Origin: Lampris incognitus
Taxonomy: Eukaryota; Chordata; Actinopteri; Lampriformes; Lampridae
Direction: 5' to 3'
Assembly (NCBI RefSeq): GCF_029633865.1
Contig: NC_079214.1
Coordinates: forward strand, 27,068,224-27,132,223
DNA length: 64,000 nucleotides
The position numbers and the translations under genes are program-made. Under the pieces are notes generated by a model, which ran no database searches, was not told the DNA's origin, and saw only the letters and a program-made list of their open reading frames with translations. Below are positions 42,959 to 62,944 of the stretch, in pieces (the first letter of the stretch is position 1; the number at the start of each line of letters is the position of its first letter).

Positions 42959-45900
42959 CCATGGGCGTCGGCGTGGAGGACAACAGGCTACTTTTCCTGC
43001 GAGACTCCATCTCGGGGCGGCGTTTCCTATGCGACACTGGGGCGCAGAGGAGTGTCGTACCTGCATCGAGTGTGGACGCCCTATCGGGCGCTCACGGTCC
43101 TCCCATGGAAGCTGCTAACGGCAGCTCTATCCGTACGTACGGCACGAGGCACATTGACACGTGTTTTAACGGACAGCGGTTCAGCTGGGATTTTGTCACC
43201 GCCGACGTGGCATTTCCCCTCCTCGGTGCAGATTTTCTTTGTGCTCATGGGCTGCTGGTGGACGTCAGGAATCGACGCCTGATTGACGCCGTCACCTTCG
43301 CTTCACACGCATGTGCACTCAGCGATACAGGCTCCGTCAGGCTGTCCAGCATGCTCTCCAATGAGGACGTGTTTCTCCATCTTCTCTCCGAGTTCCCTGA
43401 CCTCACTCAGCCCACATTCTCGTCGTCTACGACCAAACACGGGGTTGAGCACCACATCGTCACCACCGGCCCGCCGGTGCACGCCCGAGCTCGGCGCCTC
43501 GACCCGACCAAGCTCTCTGTCGCCAAGGCGGAGTTTGAGAACATGGAGCGCCTCGGCATCATCCGTCGCTCCAGCAGCCCGTGGGCTTCACCCCTCCACA
43601 TAGTGCCTAAGCCTGGCGGTGGGTGGCGTCCATGTGGTGACTACCGTCGGCTCAATGACGCAACAACACCGGACCGCTACCCGGTCCCTCATATCCAAGA
43701 TTTCTCCGCCCACCTGGCTGGGAAAGTGATCTTTTCCAAGGTGGACCTCGTCCGTGGATACCACCAGGTGCCCGCCCGTCCCGCTGATGTCCCCAAAACG
43801 GCTGTGACAACTCCGTTCGGACTGTTCGAGTTCCTGCGCATGCCGTTTGGGCTTAAGAACGCCGCGCAGTCCTTCCAACGCCTCATGGACTCAATGTTGC
43901 GGGACCTGCCTTTCCTCTTTGTGTACCTGGATGACATCCTGGTCGCTAGCACCTCCGTGTCCGAGCACTTGTCCCACCTCAGAGCCCTTTTCGAGAGACT
44001 CAGCCTGCACGGGTTGATAGTTAACCCGGCCAAATGCCAGTTTGGTCTGAGCACCATCGACTTCCTGGGCCACCGGGTCACCAAGGACGGGGCGGCCCCC
44101 CTTCCATCTAAGGTGGAGGCCGTCGCAGACTTTCCACGCCCACACACGGCCAAGTCCCTCCGGGAGTTCATTTGCATGGTGTCCTTCTACCACCGGTTTA
44201 TCCCCCGGGCTGCCGATCTCCTCCGCCCCCTATATGAGGCTCTGAAGGGCACAGCCCCCAAACACGCTGTGGACTGGTCTGCAGAGAGGGACACGGCTTT
44301 TAAGGATGTGAAGACCGCCCTGGCTGACGCGGCGATGCTGGCACACCCTGTGTCTGGAGCGCCCATTGCCATCACGACGGATGCTTCGGACTACGCTGTC
44401 GGCGCGGTTTACGAGCAGCGGGTGAGCGGTGCGTGGCAGCCGCTTGCCTTCTTCAGCCGCCAGTTGAACCTGAGAGAGCGCAAATACAGCACTTTTGATC
44501 GTGAGCTGCTTGGCCTTTTCCTCGCTGTTAGGCACTTTCGTTTCCTACTGGAGGGCCGTCAGTTCACGGCTTTCGTCGATCACAAACCGCTGGTGTTCGC
44601 GATGGCCAAGGTGGCAGAGCCGTGGTCAGCCCGCCAGCAGCGACAGTTGGCCTACATCTCAGAGTTTACCACCAACGTAAGGCATGTCGCTGGGAAGTCC
44701 AACCCGGTCGCTGACTGTCTCTCCCGGGCCATCGCTGGTGCCGCCCATTTGGGACTCGACTACAGCCAGATGGCGGCTGACCAGGCCGCCGACCCAGGAG
44801 TGCAGGTATGCAGGACCGCCGACACAGGGCTGCAGTTGGAGGATGTGGCTTTCGACGACGCCGGCGCCACGCTCCTGTGCGACGTCTCTACGGGTCAGCC
44901 CCGACCAGTCGTTCCGACTGCTTGGAAGCGACGGGTCTTCGACGCAGTCCATGGGCTGTCTCACCCTGGCAGAAAGCCTTCACAGAGGTTGGTGGCGGCA
45001 AAGTTTGTCTGGCATGGACTCAAAAAGGATGTGAGGGACTGGGCTGACACCTGTGTGGAGTGCCAACGCTCCAAAGTGCACGTCAAAGAGGAGGTTCGAC
45101 CACGTGAATGTGGACCTGGTAGGCCCCCTACCCCCCTCCCGTGGTTTCACATACCTGCTCACCATGGTCGACAGGACCACGCGATGGCCAGAGGCCGTCC
45201 CGCTTTCGTCCGCGACAGCGCCTGAGGTTGCCCGAGCGTTCATCGGAACCTGGGTCGTCCGCTTTGGCACCCCATCTGACCTCTCCTCGGACAGAGGGCC
45301 GCAATTCACGTCAGCGCACTGGGAGGAGATCGCCGCGGGTTTAGGGGTGAGGCTCCATCGCACCACAGCATATCACCCTCAGGCGAATGGATTGGTCGAG
45401 AGGTTCCATCGCTCGATGAAGGCCGCATTGCGGGCTACCCTCAAGGACGACCGCTGGGTCGACAAACTGCCTTGGGTCATGCTTGGGCTCAGGACGGCTC
45501 CCAAGGGGGACCTCCAGTCCTCATCCGCCGAACTAGTCTACGGACAGCCACTTCGGGTCCCGGGGGATTTCCTTCCCACCGCCACAGCGCCCTGGTCCGC
45601 CAGATGCCAACGGACTGCGCTGCAGGAGGAAGCCAGGGCTTTTGCACCGGTCCGCACTTCTCAGCATGGCGGCTCTCAGTCCTATGTCCCCACGGAGCTG
45701 CGGTCGGCGGAGTATGTTTTCATCCGTCACGACGCGCACCGCGGTCCCCTGCAGCCACCCTACGACGGCCCATTTCGGATACGGGACACTGGAGATAAGC
45801 ACTTTGTGGTGGAGGTTGGCAGCAGGCTGGAGCGGGTTTCTGTGGACCACCTCAAGCCTGCTCACCTGGACTTAGACCACCCTGTTGGTCTTGCCCTGCC

Positions 45901-46060
45901 CCCACGGCGGGGGCGCCCCCCGGCTCTGCCCCCCTCCCCCGGCGAGCCGCCCTCTGCTTCCCCAGCCCCTCCCTTTCCCCGGTCCAGCTGTGAGGACTCT
46001 GCTGCTTTGCCTGCGGTTAACCAGCCCCCAGCTCCTGTTCAGCGGAGCCGTTGGGGCTGA
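42959..46060 (+). pseudogene. gypsy Pol: PR, RT, RNase H, integrase, one break
   Basis: The first frame (to 45225) has the protease [15 protein letters not shown] (about 43025), reverse transcriptase ([43 protein letters not shown]; catalytic YLDDILVAS at about 43923), RNase H ([29 protein letters not shown]) and the integrase zinc finger ([22 protein letters not shown]). A deletion with frameshift near 45090 leads to a second frame with the integrase core ([42 protein letters not shown]) and a proline-rich tail ending at 46060. All three integrase acids and the RT aspartates survive. Only the one clear break in 3 kb indicates a recent insertion. Confidence 0.87.
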
Positions 46061-46329
46061 GAGATCCGCCCCCCTCGCCACACTTGACTTTTCGTATTAA
46101 GGCGAATTCTGGGGGGACGTGTGTAGTGGTTATGAGGCTACATAATTCCCCTTATTGAGCTAGTAGGAACGTTAGTTTACAGCTGCTGTTTCCTCGGTTC
46201 GGGTTTACAGTGACACACTTCCGCTGCGCGGGTTTTTTGTTGTTGTAATGGTGGAAGGACTAAATGGTGCACGTTGTGTAGCCGAAAGAGAAAGTTGTCA
46301 CGACTCCTGCTTGGGCTCCTCAGCAATAC

Positions 46330-47618
46330 CATTATTAATGATTTCATCACCCAATATCAGATATTAACCAATCTTGGTGTCATAATGCCTTAATTCTTTG
46401 CACACACAATACAACAACTACGCAGTTTATTTGTTTATTTATATTACACAATGTATAGTATCAACCATGTTCTTCTGTGGAGCCTTTTGCTTTTTCTTGA
46501 ATCCACTGATCCAAGCTACATTTAAGGCGTTCAGGAGGTAAATAGTCTCCAGGATAAAATTATACTGTATTTGCAATAATGAATTCATGCAACAAAAAAA
46601 CAAATGTTTTGAGGGTATATTTTACCATGCAAACAAAAGCAGCTAAGCGATCAGCAAGATTGACTAGTAGCATATAACTGGCCTAGATTTGCAAGAAGAG
46701 AAAACAGCAGAGGCAAAGGTATACAATATCTGATATGGACCTCATAGTATCAAGTCAATATATAAAAACACTAATTCTTGGGAAATTATGAAAATATATA
46801 AACCCAATAAAATCTAATGTATGAAAAATAAATAGATTTTTTTTGGTTTGTAAACTTAATTCCATCCTTTACAAAATAACATACCTGAGATAAGAAATCG
46901 AATTATGTAATGACCTACATAAGAACTTCTATACATTCATTTAGATAAAAAATAATAATAATAAAACTTTGAAAAAAAAAAAGATCAGTATCAATTGATA
47001 ATGCAGAGAATAGAATTTGTTTCTAAGTTGTTACAAGGAGGTAGTGTCTCTCCTCCTGTGGCCAAGTCTGATAACACTGACATACCGAATTGTACCCTGT
47101 CCTCATATTTACGACTTTTAGATGTACGAGTCACTGATGATTCTGTTTCACAATAGCCAGGCCAGAAATGCAGTTAATATTGAGATTATTTTCTGCAAGA
47201 AAGAAGGAGATGCTAATTTGTTTCTAATGAGCGTAAAACTCTGAAAAAGCTGTTTGCAAAGGCACTGTAATACACAGCAGCATAAAATCTCCACAAGTCA
47301 TTTATATTTCATTTAAGATTTAAAGACTCAATCCGGAATGTGATGACCAGTATACACCACTACTGACTTTGAATCATATTCATCGGTTAGGTGACAACTT
47401 TTTCATGCATTAATATAATTGACCACAATCTCCGTGCCTATAGTACAGCTACAGTGCATCAGAGTTGAATGTCGGATTAAAAGGTATTTTCAAGATTTCT
47501 TTTCTTTTTTTTATTGACATTTGCACCCTTTGTAAGAGCCAAATCAGTTACGATAATAAGTTACCTTATCTTTCATCCCAGTCCCACGATTCATAAATTC
47601 ATGTGTGTATGATAAAGG
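46330..47618. other. AT-rich intergenic sequence, no gene
   Basis: No coding domain, splice-bounded exon or transposon terminus recognised. It probably contains the gatm 3' flank; several further AATAAA signals on the minus strand occur, for example near 47509. Confidence 0.5.
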
Positions 47619-47624
47619 TTTATT
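47619..47624 (-). promoter_or_regulatory. gatm polyadenylation signal (AATAAA)
   Basis: AATAAA on the minus strand, 71 bases past the gatm stop codon. Others lie further downstream, so which one is used cannot be settled from sequence alone. Confidence 0.5.
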
Positions 47625-47694
47625 TACCCTCAATAATCCCGGATTTAGATTTAAACCTTAAAAACTCAATAAAAACTGCCTAACTCTGGCAAGG

Positions 47695-57161
<9,467 letters not shown>

Positions 57162-57273
57162 TGTGTCCAATAGAATAATTACCGAGCGGCAAGTCTAGTG
57201 AAGTCGGCCGGCAGCGCAGAATCCACCTCCCACTTTGGAAATGAATGGAGGCTCTCTCAGCTCAGCCCTCCGC

Positions 57274-57279
57274 TTTATA
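57274..57279 (-). promoter_or_regulatory. gatm TATA box
   Basis: The minus strand reads TATAAA (in CGTATAAAGCGG), 113 bases upstream of the gatm ATG. That spacing would put the transcription start about 80-85 bases before the ATG. Confidence 0.6.
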
Positions 57280-57289
57280 CGAGGCTATA

Positions 57290-58398
57290 CGTGCTTCTCA
57301 AAATCATTGGTCGGCTACAAGTTGTGGGGCAACGTGACTTGAGAAAATGCACCCCTGACACATTATCCCTTACGCCAGCACATTCTTATCTACCAACGAG
57401 ACGACTCGTGTTAAAAAGCTCTCAAAGATATATAGGCCCAATATCTGAACCTTTCTTTCCTTATGGAATGCTCGACTGGACTTGATATATATCTAAAGAA
57501 TACGAATTGACACGTCCGGTTCACAGCAAATTACAGTGTATAAATAGACACAAATCAATTTGAAGGAGATTTTGGCATTTCATGAAAAAGAAACGTCATG
57601 ATGGAGAGATTTTGTTCATTGCAGTGTGTGTGATAATGCATTAAAATGTATGACTTGGATTTCTCGTTTGTATGTGTGATTTACATGTATCTGCATTGCA
57701 CATGTATTTCCAGTGAGAAGTCTTATCTATAGCTCGCTCTTATGTTCAATTTGGTTCAGCTATGGGTGTAAGAATAGGCTTCTCTGTTAGCCTACATGGG
57801 TTTGTGCACAGGTGTGTATTTGATTCAGCTGCTTAAATTTGCAGGGCCCTTTGAAGGGCAGTTAAATAACCAGCGAGCTACTACACTGCCAGTTTTGATA
57901 GTATGGCTTGAAGGCTGCACAAGCTGACATAATCACAGAGATAGCACTGGACTGTCTCCACATGCTTCACTCCCTGGACTGTGCTCAAGAGTTTCACAAC
58001 CCAAAGACCTTAGTGACATGTAGCCACTTGAGCTTATTTTACTACCACTGTCAGTGTGAATGAGATGACGAAACTAAGAGTACAGTTTACCAGAGTTAGA
58101 TGTAAAGTGATAAACACTGCATTTAGAACACTTGTTTTTGTAGAAAGGACAAGTCTCGGGCATTTAAATCAGTCTTGAAATCTTGAGGGTTGTGTAAATT
58201 CTGCTTTCCTGGAATTCTAAAAATCAGTCAACATTTAACAAATGGAGCAATATAACTACTAAGCTAGGATGGTGAGTTCACACACAATCAAATAGGTCAA
58301 TATGTTAATGAATAACAAAGTGAAACAGACATGTAATAACTAATAGTGATCTGGTAACTGCTATAATAGGTTGTATCTGATTGATGGACCAACGATAT
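57290..58398. other. gatm upstream region, no gene recognised
   Basis: No coding domain seen. It presumably holds part of the gatm promoter; apart from the TATA box I could not assign sites. Confidence 0.4.
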
Positions 58399-58466
58399 TG
58401 TAACAATCGACTAAAGGGTCCGACCCATTAGCCAAGGGCTACCAAGCCTCATCCGTGATCGTTACA
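58399..58466 (-). mobile_element. 68-bp solo-LTR derivative of the tRNA-LTR family
   Basis: On the minus strand it starts TGTAACGATCACGG, contains GGGTCGGACCCTTTAGTCGA (the A-box region of the LTRs at 62180-62921) and ends TTGTTACA. ATAT flanks both sides (58395-58398 and 58467-58470). Confidence 0.5.
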
Positions 58467-60395
58467 ATATGAAAAGAAAGTATGGTTCTATACATTGACT
58501 ATGGCTATAGACTGAAAATGTATTTGGCTCTAAAGCATCATCTAGTGGTTCGTATGGCAATAAGAGAAAGATACATTTCTCCAATTTGATGTGTTTTCAT
58601 ACTAAAATGCATAAGAACATAAAATTAGATGAATAATTTAAAAATTTGGTCAACATTTTGGCAGATTTTGCTTGTTTTGATTTTGTTTTGTTTGTTTTTT
58701 TATGTTTTGCAGGACCCAGCAATACTAACAAAAAAGGGTTTAAGATTGTCAACCCTGTAAGCTTATAAAACATATTTGCCAACTATTTCAATATTAAAAT
58801 ATATTTTAGTGTTTGTTCTGTTCTAATGTTGACTTTATTGTGGTCAACTTGATCAAAGATACATTTCCTTAAACCAGCCTGCCGTTGCCAGGACATTACT
58901 CCACAAGACAGTGGTGTGGATGATCGCAGGATGTACCCCATAGTGGGGTAGTTAAACTTTCTAAATGCACAGAGAGTAAAAAAAAAAAGAAAAACCTCAC
59001 AAAAGAGGTAATTCACCTTGAGCCTCACCAGATCATGACTGCCTTGACTATATTGACCTTAAGCACCAAACTTTCTGATCTCTTCTGGACGATACAGACC
59101 TTGGTCATTCACACACGCACGCACGCACGCACACACACCGTCAAAAATATGTACATATTGCATAGGCCTACTGTTTGGTGTATTATCTAACCTGCTACAT
59201 TTTCATAATTGAATGACCCATACAGTCAGAAATTAAGTAATTTCTTCTACTGTCACATTTCAACTGCTACTCTAGTTATGATTACACTTAATGGAAAGCT
59301 AAATCTATGAATTGACCAACTTTATGAATTTCACAAATGTACAACCACAGCATGTGATGATCACTTAAAATCATGTATGACAGTGGCACCAAAATGTAAA
59401 TGAATTTCACTGGTGGGCTTGTCCTTTTTCTGGAGGGTTCCCTCATCCACCCTAGATGGACATCCAGCTCTATAAACTTTGGAAAAGCTCTTTTTGAAAT
59501 GCACTCTCGTGAATCAGTGATTATGTATGGGAGTGTGCTGCTCTTAGGTGGTATCTCGGGAAAACAACAATGTCTGGATGAAACAAATGCATGAAAAAGG
59601 GTCTCATCATCAGTCATCATTAAGATTGATTGGATTTTAGCAATGCTTCAGAGGCAGAGAAAATACCTCCTAGGGATTTCTCTCATGTGTAACACAAAAG
59701 TCTTGCGACAAAAGCAACACCCAGGTTGGACTACTGATATGCCTCATTTACTGCCTCAGTCCGGCAGGTTTAACTTGATTGCAGTTTGTTCCATATCTTG
59801 CTACTTGTATTTTCACAGGCACCAAATGAAGGCCTGGCATTACTCCAGCGTTGGATTCTCATCAGTGACACCCAGCTAATTTTAGAAGCGGTTATATGAA
59901 ACGGAAACTTGGTTTACAGCTGAGGAAAATGATCTTGGCATGACTATTAGAGGCTTCGCTGTGCTTTTCGAGCTGGATAGGGATGCGGACATGGGGAAAT
60001 CTCAAACATGTGGGGGTCTGTCGGTATATCAAACAGCGATACAGTAAGAGCATATCAAACAGCGATGCAGTAAGAGCATCACTGTCATGGAGACTGTGTG
60101 TAAAGTTGAAATAGATCTGATATACCAGTGCCTGTGCAAACCCCTTTCCCCTTCCATTGTTGTCAGAACACCCACCCCAAAGCCAATACAAAGAAATAAC
60201 TTTATAATCACACAGAAAAGGCTATCATTACCCACCCCCATACTTGGTACTTGGTACATCACTTGGTGATTTTAACCACTTTAACTTGAAATCATCACTG
60301 AGGTTTATAGATAGATAGAGATATACTTGATAAATCCCCGTGGGGAAATTAATTCTCTGCAATTAACCCATCCTAGCCATGTAGCTATGCACCAC
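58467..60395. other. No recognisable gene
   Basis: Scattered short frames without recognised domains. A small CA/CG dinucleotide run lies at about 59110-59140 and a GATA run at about 60311-60325. Confidence 0.4.
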
Positions 60396-60645
60396 TGAAC
60401 CATGCAGCACTCGGGGACCAACTCCAGTTCTTCTTTCCATTGCCTCAGTGAGGGGCACAGACAGGAGTGTTAACCCTAACATGCATGTCTTTTTGATGGT
60501 GGGAGGACACCGGTGCACCCGGCGGGAACCCATGCAGACACGGGGAGAACACATAAATTCCACCCAGAAAGGACCTAGGACAGCTTGCCATTTGAACCGA
60601 GGACCTTCTTGCTGTGAGGCAACAGTGCTAACCACTGGGTCTTGT
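60396..60645 (-). repeat. tRNA-derived SINE fragment
   Basis: Related to the SINE at 38453: GGGAACCCATGCAGACACGG, GGAGAACACATAAATTCCA, and a head region TTTGAACCGAGGACCTTCTT, GCTGTGAGGCAACAGTGCTA. Boundaries are approximate. Confidence 0.55.
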
Positions 60646-60734
60646 GGGAAAAGCACCATGGTGCAGCACAGTGGTTTTCCCACAAGGAACAACAAAACTC
60701 TGGATCTACAGAATGATATGGCTCTGTCAAAGGT

Positions 60735-61406
60735 GCCCCAAGTTCCCGATTTGGGGGCATGTCGTTAAAACATTCATGGCAGCAACCATGGAAGTCTGGC
60801 AGAAGTGAGCCCATTCTCACTCCCAATTCATCACATATGGACGCTTGTTGAGGATGATCTCTTCGTCACTGTTCAATGCTCTAGGTATCTCTTTAACGTC
60901 AACTTTCAACGTGGAGGGTAGTTGTAGGCACACAAAAAAACAACAAAAAACAAAACAAAACACATTCGAGATTATCCTGACTGTTTTTTTTATGCGTAGA
61001 CATAGAGTCTAAACCTATCTTTTATCTGCGTGCATTCATCAATATGATCTCGCAGAAATATGTGAAATGACCACGACCTCTTAACACTCGCATTATGTGG
61101 TTGTGGCACCTAATGTGTTGTGTTAAAATTACCTGCCAGCATCAGGGACGGTTTTTTGTTCTCTAATTACACTGATTTGTGTGTGATATAACTCATTTTG
61201 ATGTAATGAGGTTAGGGTTAGGTTTTTTTTTTTGAACGTTGACGTTAAAGGGGTACCTAGCGCGTTGAACAGTGACGAAGAGGTCGTCCTCAACAAGCGT
61301 CCATATGTGACGAGTTGGGAGTGAGAATGGGCTCACTTCTGCCAGACTTCCATGGTTGCTGCCATGAATGTTTTAACGACATGCCCCCAAATCGGGAACT
61401 TGGGGC
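60735..61406. mobile_element. Foldback element with 169-bp inverted repeats
   Basis: Arms 60735-60903 and 61238-61406 are about 95% complementary (roughly 8 mismatches in 169). They start GCCCCAAGTTCCCGATTTGG. The 334-bp centre is AT-rich and non-coding. No target duplication was found at the flanks. Transcription through it would give a long dsRNA hairpin. Confidence 0.75.
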
Positions 61407-61534
61407 TTACAGATAATTTCCACTTTCTGATTGGTAATTAGGTTGAGTTGTTCACTTGCTCTCATGTCGTAATCATATTTCCAACATGACTTGAAGGAAG
61501 CGTAAGGGGTGGTATTCTGCCACCCCTATACGCC

Positions 61535-62134
61535 CTGCATAAGCTGGCAGATAGACAACTCCTCCAATCACCATGCTGATGAGGGTGCTTAGTCCATTCC
61601 GTTTAATGGCTGACTAGAAGTAGGGTAAAACTACAAGAGAAACAATGCAACAATCATACTAAGTTCAATACATCAATAAAAATGACTATAAAATGATATA
61701 TGAGTTTCAAGTGTGTTACTGCTATGCAATTTCTAGCATACACCTTATTATTGACCAACTAAGGTGAGTATTTTGGTTAAACTGATGACAACGGATTATC
61801 ACATCCAATTAATTCTAATTAATGTTAGCATTTGCTAAAAATGGCACATGGAATATGAACTCATACAATAAAATACGAAATATTTACATCAAGCCAAACT
61901 AACATGACTAGCAAATGTGACTTAGATTTATGTTAAGAATACTAACATACCAACCGTGCATCCAAAAAGCATGGTATGTATGTAGAGAATAGCGATATCG
62001 TGACCAAAACGTCTTGAGGCTTCATCAGGTTTTCTGTTGACAACTGCACCTCCTGTATAGACCACTGCACTTCCGCGTTCGAACGTTAGAGCGGGGGGAG
62101 CTAGAGGGGGATAGAAGCCGGCAAGTTTGAACAC
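61535..62134 (-). other. Two possible exons of an unidentified small gene
   Basis: On the minus strand, 62134-61950 reads MFKLAGFYPPLAPPALTFER, then GGAVVNRKPDEASRRFGHDI and LYIHTMLFGCT before a GTTGGT donor-like site. After a TACTTCTAG acceptor (exon start 61611) comes SAIKRNGLSTLISMVIGGVV and YLPAYAG, a plausible membrane segment, to about 61535. I do not recognise the protein and the phase between the pieces is unproven; it may be chance. Confidence 0.2.
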
Positions 62135-62570
62135 GGTTTAAATGGCTAACTATGTCGCTACGTTGGCTGCTGCGGACAAGAACCGATATTAACCGCTCGA
62201 CTAAAGGGTCAGACCCGTTACACTACCCCCCTGCTTCGGGAAGCGCGTCCCCGCGCTTAAGCATATCAGCTCCTTCACGCCTCAGGGCGCATACGCTTCT
62301 GATGGCCTTACGGTCGCTCCATCCCACTTCTGACACCAATGTAACCGGTTATTTTCTTGCCCGGTGCGGGATACGATACGGGGTGTACTGCACTACAAGG
62401 CGACATCACTAACCGCTCGGCTAAAGGGTCAGACCCTCCAGCCAGCGTGTCTTCTTATCCATGCACGTTACACTACCCCCCTCCTTCGGGAAGCGCGTCC
62501 CCGCGCTTAAGCATATCAGCTCCTTCACGCCTCAGGGCGCACACGCTTCCGATGGCCTTACGGTCGCTCC

Positions 62571-62589
62571 ATCCCACTTCTGACACCAA
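62571..62589 (-). other. Primer binding site of miniature LTR element, tRNA-Leu-like
   Basis: TTGGTGTCAGAAGTGGGAT directly after the LTR end. From memory it is one base from the complement of a tRNA-Leu 3' end. Copies lie at 62321-62339 and, diverged, at 62766-62784 and 41427-41445. Confidence 0.55.
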
Positions 62590-62746
62590 TGTAGCGAATT
62601 CGGGGGACAACGCAACCACAGGAACTGCCGCGGCCGGGACGCGAACCCGTATCGCCCGCACCGCAGGAGACATCACTAACCGCTCGACTAAAGGGTCAGA
62701 CCCGCCAGCCAGCGGCCAGCGTGTCTTCTTATCCATGCACGTTACA
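62590..62746 (-). repeat. tRNA-like LTR, best copy (LTR2)
   Basis: The minus strand has A box TAGTCGAGCGG (62690-62680), an exact match to TRGYNNARNGG, and B box GGTTCGCGTCC (62647-62637), one base from GGTTCGANTCC. It starts TGTAACGTGCATGG and ends ATTCGCTACA. A GGGTCTGACCC palindrome precedes the A box. A full cloverleaf was not verified. Confidence 0.6.
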
Positions 62747-62944
62747 ATACGCTTCCGATGGCTCCATCCCACTCCTGACTCCAATGTAGCGAATTCGGGG
62801 GACAACGCAACCACAGGAACTGCCGCGGCCGGGAAGCGAACCCGTATCGCCCGCACCGCAGGAGACATCGCTAACCGCTCGACTAAAGGGTCACACCCGC
62901 CAGCCAGCGGCCAGCGTGTCTACTAAGAATTTAAGATTAATCTA

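Larger units (their letters stand above)
42003..46325 (+). mobile_element. Ty3/gypsy element with both LTRs
   Basis: The 5' LTR (42003-42203, 201 bp) and 3' LTR (46122-46325, 204 bp) start TGTAGTGGTTATG. They differ by about six substitutions and one 3-bp indel. The primer binding site TGGTGACCCCGACG is at 42205-42218, and a GGGGGGACG purine tract precedes the 3' LTR. ATAC flanks both ends (41999-42002 and 46326-46329), a possible 4-bp TSD. Gag and Pol lie between with a few breaks. There is no chromodomain, so it is from a different gypsy lineage than the copy at 27830. Confidence 0.9.
62180..62921 (-). mobile_element. Tandem array of miniature LTR elements with tRNA-like LTRs
   Basis: Minus-strand order: LTR1 (to 62785, 5' end lost), core (62784-62747, shortened), LTR2 (62746-62590, 157 bp), core (62589-62473, 117 bp), LTR3 (62472-62340, 133 bp), core (62339-62223, 117 bp), LTR4 (from 62222, cut short). 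The LTRs start TGTAAC and end CTACA or TTACA. Each core starts with a tRNA-Leu-like primer binding site (TTGGTGTCAGAAGTGGGAT) and the full ones end in the purine-rich GAAGGAGGGGGGTAG. LTRs 1-3 carry pol III A and B boxes 32-33 bases apart. There is no coding capacity. It looks like a TRIM-type array that grew by LTR-LTR recombination. Confidence 0.65.

Noticed and set aside
57198-57485. Plus-strand 95-codon frame over the gatm promoter
   Set aside because: It overlaps the gatm 5' untranslated region and TATA box on the other strand and has no recognised domain.
59288-59620. 110-codon minus-strand frame
   Set aside because: No recognisable motif on translation, and no splice or promoter context.
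62022-62060. CTGATGA on the minus strand, recalling a hammerhead ribozyme core
   Set aside because: No matching GAAA segment or closing stems at the right distance.
62340-62472. A genuine tRNA gene
   Set aside because: A and B boxes are present but the B box is three bases off consensus, a cloverleaf is not evident, and the sequence is bounded by LTR-type ends next to a primer binding site.
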